Assembly (NCBI RefSeq): GCF_026151205.1
Contig: NC_087074.1
Location: 6,946,001 to 7,010,000, forward strand
Length of the DNA stretch: 64,000 bases
Reading direction: 5' to 3'
From: Bolinopsis microptera
Taxonomy: Eukaryota; Ctenophora; Tentaculata; Lobata; Bolinopsidae
The notes under the pieces were generated by a model. The model was given only the letters and a program-made list of their open reading frames with translations, did no database searches and had not been told where the DNA came from. The position numbers and the translations under genes are program-made. Position 1 is the first letter of the stretch, and every line of letters starts with the position of its first letter. Positions 54,051-64,000 of the stretch are shown here, piece by piece.

Positions 54051-56307
54051 TAGAAATTATCTGAACTGGAAATGATCAGAACATTTGTAATATTCAAATG
54101 TATCTCTTCAACATTTTAGAACGCAGTACTCCACCAGCCTATAACCACCCTGGTCATGGCCAGGTAGTTCACTGTTACCAATATTGAATTGGTCTAAAGA
54201 ATGGCAGCACATTAATCATCGGACCTGTTTGCCCCAGTGCCCAGACTAACTTATAACCAGATTAGCTGATTAAGTTACGTCATTCGTCCCTTGATATATT
54301 TATATAGATAATAAATTTTATAGGATGTTTTTATTGCACTTATTTGCACTAACTAAAATTCAGTTAAAACTGGTCCTGGGATAGAATTTTCGCTCTTTAT
54401 TGTACAGAATCTATAAGTCTCTTTATCAGTCTGTTTATAGATCAGCCACGAATTTCGCAAGCTAATCTAGGCGAAACCGGTTTGGAAAAGCCAAGTATAA
54501 TTTCTGCACAATTTCTATATGGAATATGGCTCAAAGAAGTGATCAGAGGGGGTTAAAATTGAGGTCTGAAATGGCTGAAATCTGGCTTTGTTTTGTGTGT
54601 TTTCTTCCTTCGAATTGATCAAACATCGTTTAGTGTTTACTACTTTTTGTGAGGGTGACTGTAGTTTGTTCTGACACTTCCTTTTTAATTTCAAGTAAGC
54701 GTTTAAGGAAATTAATGAGCCTGATTGATTGTATCGCTGACAAGTACCAAAACTTTGTGCAACTTTCAAGTCTGCTTGTAAACTTTGATCTCGTTTTCAG
54801 TGACCTTTAAGTCACTTAAAGCTCGTACAAGCCAGGGAGTTTTTACTTTGTTTCATCATCCGAAGCCTAATTAGGCTTTGAACTATGAAGTGCAATAAAA
54901 AGGGAACAGCTTGAAAAAGTTTAACAACAAAAAAATGTATTTCGCTTAACGCATCTCAAACACAAGGAAATATTTTCAAAACCAGGTATAAATATAAATT
55001 TTTCCTTATCCTGGAAAGTTTATCTGATCATTGCATTAACGGTCATAGACTACTTCAGGTTGTTGATTTAAATCTTTATCTAAATCAGTACCTCACAGTA
55101 GTAGAACAGTTGTTGAGAGTGGGCTCCTTGTTCCTATGGGAATATCGGGCTCTCTCTCAGCAACTAATTGATATTTCATGCCCCCGGGTGAGAGCCAGTG
55201 CTCCCCATCGCGGCATGTAATATCAATTCTGCTTTCCTGCCAAATTTGGCTCGAAAGTGTGATAATATCAAATATGACGGCAGTGAGAGTGTATTATCAA
55301 ATACTAAACTCTGAACATACTTTACTTAACGTATTTTTACCGTATACACGTTTTCAAGTGGTCCGGTAATGTTTGGATTGATTTTAAATTTATTTTCATT
55401 GGCTGACCTTAGGGGTCGTCCACATATTACGTAATCCTTTTTAGGTCAATTTTTAACCCCCTTCCCCCTCCGTAATCATTTTTACATATAGCTATTGTGT
55501 CAAAATTACACTAGCGTAATCCGTTGGAAACTTTCCACCTCTGTATCATAACTGATGCATCAATTCATTCCACATAGAGACAGTTTGCTATGTAACCAAA
55601 GAGCTGTACAGGCAGAGTTACGTATTACACTCATGACTTAATATTAATTCTTTACTTTACTCTCACATCAGTAAGCTTACGTAACACATTTATCTTCTAA
55701 CTAAGAATAATATCCGATACATCTCTTCATCCATCAGTGATCATTAAATCTCGACAGAAAATGGCCGCCTGTCACTATTGGTACGTTATCTGCAATATTT
55801 AATGAAGAAGACTTCTAATCGAACATATTCTAAGATAACCGGTCATGCGCACTCGGTTGAAACTGTCTAGGCGGTTTATTTTGGTAAGTTGCGACATTGC
55901 GCGGCTCAGCACACGCGTGAATAGTGTTGACGTTATTAACTTTCATAGCTTGTAAGAGGTCGTTTTGTCACAAAGCAAAACGGTTCGGCACTTTCGCGGG
56001 TTTGCAAAGCCGCGCGGGTCTGTGGAAAGATACGAAGTGTTCACCATCCGAACGAACAATAATCTCATAATTATAGAACAATATTTGTATTAAAAACTGA
56101 ATCAAATAAAGGTCTCACTATGAGCTTCCATTTCAGCCGATTGACTTAAAAGGTTTTAAAGAAAATCGTTCCAGGATTTTTATGGTGTGAACAAAGCGTC
56201 AGTTTCAAAACACTCAAATAAATTACATTAAAAAAGAAATCGTAAAAATATAATGCAGTTTTAGCGGAATTGAAACGGGTAATGTAGAAAAGAAAGGTGT
56301 TGTGAGG
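54051..56307. other. Intergenic, repeat-derived
   Basis: At 55228-55290 an inverted copy of the array's 'gccaaatttggc...gaaagcagaattt' segment and the phrase cggcagtgagagtgtattat link it to 51850-52080. A single minisatellite unit occurs near 55308. 'ggggtcgtccacatattacgtaa' at 55411-55433 resembles a transposon end, but no partner was found. No gene seen. Confidence 0.4.
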
Positions 56308-58953
56308 TTATTGCTGCTTGCACTCCTCCTTCTGTACATCCGTCACGGTTTCGTTAGCCACGATGTTTTCGTTATTCTCGCATTCTTCGTCCTTAAAATT
56401 GAGAAACGAATGAGATAACATTTTATTAGATCACGCTAAAGAAATGATAGTAACCAGTGTTTAGGAATGGGGTTCATCATGTTTCTGAAAGTTTAGGCCG
56501 GGGTAAGAGTTTAGGGACCCTTATTCGGGTGTTATACTGGTTTTATAATGGTTATAATGGTTTCACCAGTCAAGTTGTGGCTAAAATCGTTTAACATAAA
56601 ATATGTGCTCTATCCTGTCGAGACGGTTTACTGCTACATCTCGTAACTCATTATGAGAATTCAACTTGTCGAAATGCTTGCTACTTATACTCATTGAAAC
56701 ATTTTATACAATGTGACCGTTAAAAATGTAACGAAAGTAGTACTTCCTTCACTTCTAATCTTATCAGCAATATTCAGCGATGTATAATTTTCAGTAAAGA
56801 TTATTGCTAGCTACAGTACTAAGATTTAATACTGATATCCCTTTCGGTGACAAACGAATCAGCCTCAGATCTGGTGCAACTTAGAACATAAAACCATAAA
56901 TCGAGCAGCTCTACTCGATTCTAGGATTAGCTTAGAAAACCCTGGCCTATATAATCAGGGTGAGCATTAGCGGGTGAGTCCCGTTTTAGGAAACTTGCAC
57001 CGTGCGTGGGAAAGGCGTGCAGTCAAAACTTGATGCTAAATCACACAAGTAAGCGGGCACATCTGCTTATAATTATAGACGGTCCACCTCTGGGATACCG
57101 AAAGGGGAGCCACATCAAATACCTCACAAATTGGAGAGGAACTCAACAGTTAACAGTATTCAGTTGGACATATCTACACCCAACTGTATGACCTGGGTTA
57201 TTTTCACTCTACGTTCACAAGAAGCTTTAAGCCTTGTACATTGTACGATCGTACAAGATGATCGTGGTATGTTTTCCAAAGATTGCAATTTTGTTACTAA
57301 TTAGATTTGAATTTTGACTGCAAATACAAGGGTATTAAATGTATTTTCAACACATTGATTAATAAATAAATAATCTAATTAATGGTATGTTTAACTCACA
57401 TAATCGCTGGTGTCACTATAGTCTTCATCACTTTCCCCATCATCTAAATCACTTTCAATGTCGGTAACTTCGTTCGTAAAGTACCAGATAGCTTTGGGGA
57501 TGATTCTTTCTCTGATGTACTGGCCAATCTGGATATAAACAGGTTTGATGAAGGGCAATTTATGAGAAAGTTTATTAACTCGAGTGGTGAGACCGAGCCA
57601 GGATTTGAGAACCATTTCAGACACTATAAATTAGATTATATAATATCCTGGATCAAAATGCATGTGTAAATCGTATTCAGACTTCAGCTCTATATATAAT
57701 AAGATATCTCGTGAGTCGTGACAAAGTGAACGGTCCAATTCTCTCTCATGACATAAAGGTAACTAGATTTTAACTAATTAATCAAGTCAGCCTGTCATGC
57801 TAAAGTTGAATTCTCTCTACATTATAACACTAGCTCTGTAACCGTGTACATCAGTGGCTTCCAACCCGGTGAGATGTAAAGCCCGCGTTATTATTAAACT
57901 ATATACCGTTATGAATTGAATTGTTGAAAAGTATAAATAAAGCATAAGATTTGTGCCGTTTTCTTTGTGTAACATTATATTGAGTTATATTTTCAGAATA
58001 TTACCGGAGTAAGACAAAGGCTTCCTAACAATTCTCTAAGGTTATCCCTAATCCCCCGATTGAACATTTAGTGGACACATCATTCAACAAAGGTTTTAAC
58101 AAATCGTCAGTTGAATAAAATATAATAATTCACACGCACACCGTTACAATAAAATCATCTCCTTAAAGTCTGCTCTAACCTCGAAATCAGTCGTGAGGAG
58201 GGCTTCCAACTCTTCGTCCACACTTTCTTCATCTTCTGGCATCGAGGGAGGAAAGAAGAAGTTGAAGAAACTGTCTTCTTTTATCGTTTTCTGAATGATA
58301 CGGGTCTGACCCTTTCCTTTCATCCTCTGTTTCTTCTTAACTACTTTCTGAGTTACATTCTTACCTGGTAAAATACACATTAAAAGCTATGTTAAAGTCT
58401 GGTGTGTGTTCAAACTTAAATAAATATGAATATTGAATATGTTGTACTCATGTACCGTACGATATATTTATATGACTTTCACAAGCTAACTGAAAATAAA
58501 CTTTCTCAAACATGTTGAACTTTTCTGCTAATTAAAAGCCAGTTGCTAGTTAAAGAAACTATTCAGGTCATTTCTTCAGCACAATAATTATAATCTGTGT
58601 CCCGGAAACTCTACCTAACCTAGGCCCTAGCACAAACCTTTCTTCCAGTTGATATTACAGCCAGTAGATCCAATAATCTCGGGCCCATCAAACGCAACAG
58701 GGTCCATCTCATCAGGCTCCGACTTCATGTGATATGTTTTAGTCAACACGCTATCTTCAAAATACTCGTTCTCCGTGAACACGAACTCCAGGACGAAGCC
58801 CATGCCATTCTCAGGGAAGGAGACGTTGATGTCCCGCAGTGCTTCTAAAATGGGTTCGTCATGCGGCTGCGTCATCTCGGCAAGTATTTCCGTGTTCTTG
58901 AAGATAGTGAGCCAGAACCCAGGTATTCCTTTATCTGAGTCATTATCGTTCTC
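56308..58953 (-). CDS. NAP1L: NAP1-like nucleosome assembly protein, C-terminal four exons (5' end not in this stretch)
   Basis: Minus-strand exons 58638-58953, 58180-58364, 57400-57528 and 56308-56391 join in frame for 237 residues plus stop. They read KGIPGFWLTIFKNTEILAEM, HDEPILEALRDI, LTKTYHMKSEPDEMDP, FDGPEIIGSTGC, GKNVTQKVVKKKQ, DSFFNFFFPP and IGQYIRERIIPKAIWYFT, all hallmark segments of the NAP domain. An acidic tail follows (SDLDDGESDEDYSD). The last exon, 84 bp, ends in ECKQQ and stop, identical to the vertebrate NAP1L1 C-terminus with its CKQQ prenylation-type box. The frame also runs past the 57400 donor to a TAA at 57391, an intron-retention end. NAP1 shuttles H2A-H2B and assembles nucleosomes. 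The N-terminal exons (long dimerisation helix) are not found up to 64000 and must lie further upstream. Confidence 0.93.
56392..57399. other. Last intron of the NAP1-like gene
   Basis: 1008 bp without recognised elements. A GC-richer patch at 56940-57160 gives a 61-codon plus-strand ORF that I do not support as a gene. Confidence 0.4.
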
Positions 58954-59085
58954 CTGAGATATTTAATAATATAAATAAATTGAAGTTTAAAAATACCACT
59001 ATTAAGATGAAATTTATACCCAGCGTGTTTAATCTAAACATCCCCGAAATGTACATGTGATTTGTATATTAGTGTGTCGCTATTG

Positions 59086-60546
59086 TCAACACACAATAAA
59101 GATGGATGATAAGTAAGAAAGTGAATAACTGGTCATGGTCCAGACATACGCCACCAATCTGTGTTGGAAGATTTTACAGCGAAAGAAGACCATAAATGAT
59201 TTGAGTATTTTGAGAGTATCAGATGCTGGCCCTGTTGTTACTATCAAAGAATATAATCTAAGATCTCCGGTCAAGATAATATTATCACATCGAGTAGAAA
59301 TGTCAGAGAGCAAGTGTGTTCTTAGCTTTGACACAGTTACAACACTTGAAATCTTGATCAAGTTTCCGCAAGAATTTGTTGAATGATTACCAGAGCAAAA
59401 ACCAGACTTGATTGTTATCACAGTCCCTGCTGTAGTGCTGTAATGCCCTGACACTTGAAACACCGAAGAAAAAAGATACTATCATAGACTGATATCCAAT
59501 AAACACCTTCCTTGATTAGCAAGAATGGATCTTATAACATTACTTACTTTAAAGCTTGCATTGCTGTTTTTGAGAGGATTAACAGCCAAAATCAGTTTAT
59601 CATCACAAGAAGTGGAAGCACATTCAAACAGCGTTGATGTACTAGGATTCTGTTTCAAAATCCTAGATTTCAATTCCTCCGCAGCATTATTAATTCTTTT
59701 GACATTTAACTCTTTTGACAATCCCACAATGTGGACAGTTGGTACTCTAGTTGACACTTTCACAACTTTATGCTGAGCACCCTTAAGTTTAGCAGTCAGA
59801 ACATCAACATCAAGTTGAGAATTAAGAACCATTCCAGTAGTATTAGATTTCTGCATGTGAAAAGTTTTGTTTACTGTGACACCATTTTCTACGCATATCT
59901 TTTCTATTTTTTCAGCGCTGATAAGTTTACCCAGTTGGTCCTTATGTACTGAAACCTCTTCAGTCAGATTTTCTGTTCTCTGCTTATCATTCCAAGCATT
60001 ATCCTCCTCGTTAGAGTCAGGGATCGAAGAAGACTGATGTGTAGCTATACTATTGTTCAGAGGAGATATTAGCATATTTTCTAACTCTTTCAATTCAAAC
60101 AACAAAGATTTATTCACTGCATCAATCCTATCATCCAAAAGAGAATACCTATCCCGGATAGGTATTCTGCTAAATCTCTTTATCTTTCCTTTTTCCACCT
60201 TACACTCGTCACAAAGAAACACAAAATTACCAGCCCGATTAGCATACACACCCTCTTTATTAGCAGCCTTAATAAAGGACTTGTAGAATCTAGAGGGGCA
60301 GATAATGTCTTGGCCCTCCTTTTTACCACCTTGGTCATTCAAACATACAGCATGGTACGGTCTATTACACTCGTGACAACATAGTGATTTGTTTTCAGCA
60401 TTAGTATCAAGACAGGAAGTACATTTTCCCTCAGAAATGAATGCATAATTCAAATAGGTAGAAGCTCTTGGCTGAGTTGAAGCAGAAAGAGGAGATGAAC
60501 TGATATCTGACTGAATAATATCTGATGTTACTTTGACTTTCTTCAT
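59086..60546 (-). pseudogene. Retroelement ORF1 with PHD-type zinc finger and zinc knuckles, frameshifted
   Basis: ATG 60544-60546 opens a 354-codon frame to 59482. A Cys4-His-Cys-like PHD module sits at about residues 40-115 (CTSCLDTN, CCHECNRPYHAVC, FLCDEC), followed by a helical linker and a fold with VPTVHIVGLSKELNVKRINN. After a frame change near 59490 the minus strand continues with FFLRCFKCQG and, in another frame, CSGNHSTNSCG. These are degenerate CCHC knuckles ending near 59086. PHD plus knuckle ORF1 proteins are known from CR1-like and related LINEs. No RT follows before the NAP1 exon at 58953. It lies in the presumed NAP1 intron, same strand. Confidence 0.68.
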
Positions 60547-61301
60547 GTCTTACCGCTGTTACCGTTAGCGGACTTTTAGCGGACGTTACTTGTACTTGTA
60601 TTTAGTTGAAAAGCACGGATTATCGACACGTAACAAAATGTAACTACTACTATTGTAGAGGGTATAAGATAATTGGTCAATTGGGGAGCCTTGATTAGAG
60701 ATCCAGTTTAGAGATCCAGTTTAGACTTTTAGAGATCCAGTTCATAGATCCAGGGATCGAGAGAGCCTTACATATAATATTATTATATTGTCTGCACTAA
60801 TTTTACCCGTATTAACCCAGGATCAGGTTATTAGCGTAGCTTAATATTGTGTGTTAGGCAGATTACTAGCAGTGTTTCATCCAAACAACTGTGTACACCA
60901 GTTTTAATCGACTTGCCTACAAGACAAATTCTTAAATTCATTCAAGTCTGCAGTCAACAAGCATTTGCTTACTGCTTTACTGCACAAGCACTTGAGACGA
61001 ATGACATGAACTGGAAGGATTCAAATTTTGTATCATTAGAAAATTAAATAATTTGGCAGATCACACGTTAATAGCGACGAGCAACAAAACTTTACCTCAA
61101 AACGAAATGTGACTATCTTCGAACTTTTTTACAATGCTAACTTCAATGACATTTAGCTGATAAAATATCTGTGTGCATTCTTTCAGACCCAGTGTCACTG
61201 TCCTAAATTTATGTAAAGAGATAAGATATATTTGAATTATAGTAATAGTGTTATTATATTTCTACATGTGTGTATATTTCTACATTGATTGTAATTAATA
61301 A
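60547..61301. other. Presumed NAP1 intron or upstream DNA
   Basis: Three or four short repeats of tagagatccagtt (60699-60755). No exon with NAP1 N-terminal sequence found on the minus strand. Confidence 0.35.
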
Positions 61302-62660
61302 GGGGGAGGGTTCACCCTGATTTTTTTGTGAAACTTGGTTTCGAGATAGCAGTTGACCAACAAACTAGGACCGGTGACCGAACTTTTGAGGGGGTCTCGG
61401 ACCCCAACCGCCAAACGGTGCCCGCGGGGCAGCCACGCCCATATTTGGTCCAAATTAGGCCCAATTTAGCCAAATACCCTCAACATGCCCAAACCCCAGA
61501 TTTTAGGTGCTCTACTTGTAGCTAGTGGTCCCCTGAACTCGTATATGAATTTTCATCAAGATTGGACAAAAAATGACTGAGTTATGAGCCAAAAACCATA
61601 TGCCCATATTTGGGCATACGCACCAAATTTGGTCGATTTTGGCCCATAAATTGGTCAAATATCAATATTTTTGAATGAAACCAACTTTATATGGAAGGCA
61701 AGCCTATACTACACATTCTCTATGATTATCAGCTCAGTATCTACCTAACTGTGGATTCTGTGTTCAATTAATCGCAAAAAATGAACAAAATCGCCCATAT
61801 CTCAGTTCGCGATATTTGCGAAACTGATTTCGTTCAAAACAATAGAACTCAATAGGGTTTCAATATTTTTACATGAAATTTTCAGAATCAACGTAGAATC
61901 GCATTTCGACCTTAAGTTTTAATATGGAATTTTGAGTTAGGCCTTTAAAAAAATTTGGCGGCCAAATTCTGAAAAATGCCCGGCAAATTTCAGAATTTGG
62001 CCGCCAAATTTTTTTAAAGGCCTAACTCAAAATTCCATATTAAAACTTAAGGTCGAAATGCGATTCTACGTTGATTCTGAAAATTTCATGTAAAAATATT
62101 GAAACCCTATTGAGTTCTATTGTTTTGAACGAAATCAGTTTCGCAAATATCGCGAACTGAGATATGGGCGATTTTGTTCATTTTTTGCGATTAATTGAAC
62201 ACAGAATCCACAGTTAGGTAGATACTGAGCTGATAATCATAGAGAATGTGTAGTATAGGCTTACCTTCCATATAAAGTTGGTTTTATTCAAAAATATTGA
62301 TATTTGACCAATTTATGGGCCAAAATCGACCAAATTTGGTGCGTATGCCCAAATATGGGCATATGGTTTTTGGCTCATAACTCAGTCATTTTTTGTCCAA
62401 TCTTGATGAAAATTCATATACGAGTTCAGGGGACCACTAGCTACAAGTAGAGCACCTAAAATCTGGGGTTTGGGCATGTTGAGGGTATTTGGCTAAATTG
62501 GGCCTAATTTGGACCAAATATGGGCGTGGCTGCCCCGCGGGCACCGTTTGGCGGTTGGGGTCCGGGACCCCCTCAAAAGTTCGGTCACCGGTCCTAGTTT
62601 GTTGGTCAACTGCTATCTCGAAACCAAGTTTCACAAAAAAATCAGGGTGAACCCTCCCCC
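61302..62660. mobile_element. 1.36-kb nearly perfect palindrome (foldback element)
   Basis: Two arms of about 680 bp meet at 61981 with essentially no spacer (…aatgcc c ggcaaat…). The outer ends are gggggagggttcaccctgat and its complement. Only a handful of differences are seen (for example ggtctcgga against ggtcccgga, and ggaaggcaagc against ggaaggtaagc). Mirror ORFs of 65 codons lie in both arms and are probably not genes. No transposase and no clear target duplication. Confidence 0.9.
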
Positions 62661-62762
62661 GATTTTAAGGCTTTAGTGTACTTATACTGCCTCTGGGTAG
62701 TGCTCCTAAATCAACATCTCAATGGGATGGTTCATTTTAAAGATTGAACATCACGTCAGAGT

Positions 62763-63640
<878 letters not shown>

Positions 63641-63644
63641 TTGG

Positions 63645-63807
63645 GACATTGGCGGACACGGACGGACATTGGCGGACTCGGACGGACATTGGCGGACTCG
63701 GACGGACATTGGCGGACTCGGACGGACATTGGCGGACCCGGACGGACATTGGCGGACTTGGATGGACATTGGTGGACATTAGCGGACATTGGTGGACATT
63801 AGCGGAC
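63645..63807. repeat. 20-bp minisatellite ggacattggcggactcggac
   Basis: About eight units with point variants (acccgg, cttgga, attagc). It is open in several frames on both strands, which explains the cluster of short overlapping ORFs. Confidence 0.95.
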
Positions 63808-63834
63808 AAACATTTTGAGGACTGAAGAGTACTG

Positions 63835-64000
63835 AAGAGTACTGAGGAGGATGGCTGAGAAGGATGGCTGAGGAGGATGGCTGAGGAGGATGACTGAGGA
63901 GGATGACTGAGAGGGAGGAGAAGGATCAGGAAGACCCAGGAGGAGGAGGAGGAGGAGGACCCAGAAGGAGGACCTAGGAGGAGGAGGAGGAGAACTGAGG
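63835..64000. repeat. Purine-rich GAGGATGACTGAG / GGAGGA tandem repeats
   Basis: Imperfect gaggatggctga units pass into an aggagg-rich stretch that continues to the window edge. Confidence 0.85.

Noticed and set aside
55411-55433. Transposon end 'ggggtcgtccacatattacgtaa'
   Set aside because: Resembles a repeat terminus, but I could not find the matching inverted end or a target duplication.
57391-57399. TAA at 57391 as the only end of the NAP1-like protein
   Set aside because: The preceding GTGAGT is a consensus donor, and the downstream exon restores the conserved ECKQQ end. The TAA is kept only as a possible intron-retention form.
61328-61525. 65-codon ORFs in both palindrome arms
   Set aside because: Mirror copies without recognisable motif and without codon-specific conservation. 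The arms are identical in non-coding parts too.

Overview
The window is nuclear DNA from an intron-rich, AT-rich animal genome. It has GT-AG introns, a eukaryotic 5S rRNA gene, a eukaryotic tRNA-Ile, TTAGGG-type repeats and many families of transposable elements. The genes (ULK kinase, NAP1, BPI/LBP-like, SRCR plus ephrin-receptor-like repeats) are metazoan. The element mix suggests a marine invertebrate, perhaps a cnidarian or another early-branching animal, but the sequence alone does not fix the species.

Layout: (1) 1-2.7 kb: 3' portion of a non-LTR retrotransposon. (2) 3.8-29.9 kb, plus strand: a complete 16-exon ULK1/2 (ATG1) autophagy kinase gene, reconstructed exon by exon into one continuous 780-residue frame. 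Its introns hold a 5S rRNA gene, a tRNA-Ile gene, a SINE, a pogo-type element, LINE fragments, CACGTG arrays, telomere-like repeats and, in intron 13 on the opposite strand, a small two-exon gene for a secreted cationic four-cysteine peptide. (3) 31.5-32.9 kb, minus: an intronless BPI/LBP-family secreted protein. (4) 34-35.2 kb: a degenerate hAT transposon with perfect 8-bp target duplication. (5) 35.8-50.5 kb: a direct tandem duplication carrying two paralogous receptor genes (signal peptide, SRCR, cysteine-rich repeats, one membrane helix). The copies differ in repeat number and cytoplasmic tail, and each has its own transposon insertions. (6) 50.9-55.3 kb: a solitary LINE ORF1 and a tandem array built around a multi-hairpin foldback unit. 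(7) 56.3-59 kb, minus: the 3' four exons of a NAP1-like histone chaperone, whose 5' exons lie beyond the window or further upstream. (8) 59-60.5 kb: a PHD-containing retroelement ORF1 in the presumed NAP1 intron. (9) 61.3-62.7 kb: a nearly perfect 1.36-kb palindrome, followed by a long GA microsatellite and minisatellites.

The host genes do not form an operon and are not obviously functionally linked. ULK acts in autophagy initiation, NAP1 in histone handling. The BPI-like protein, the SRCR receptors and the small cysteine peptide fit extracellular recognition or defence by family, which is inference only. The most interesting candidate for something undescribed is the nested peptide gene at 27965-28459. 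Other notable structures are the three-hairpin foldback elements, the microexon-like duplications in ULK and the large palindrome.
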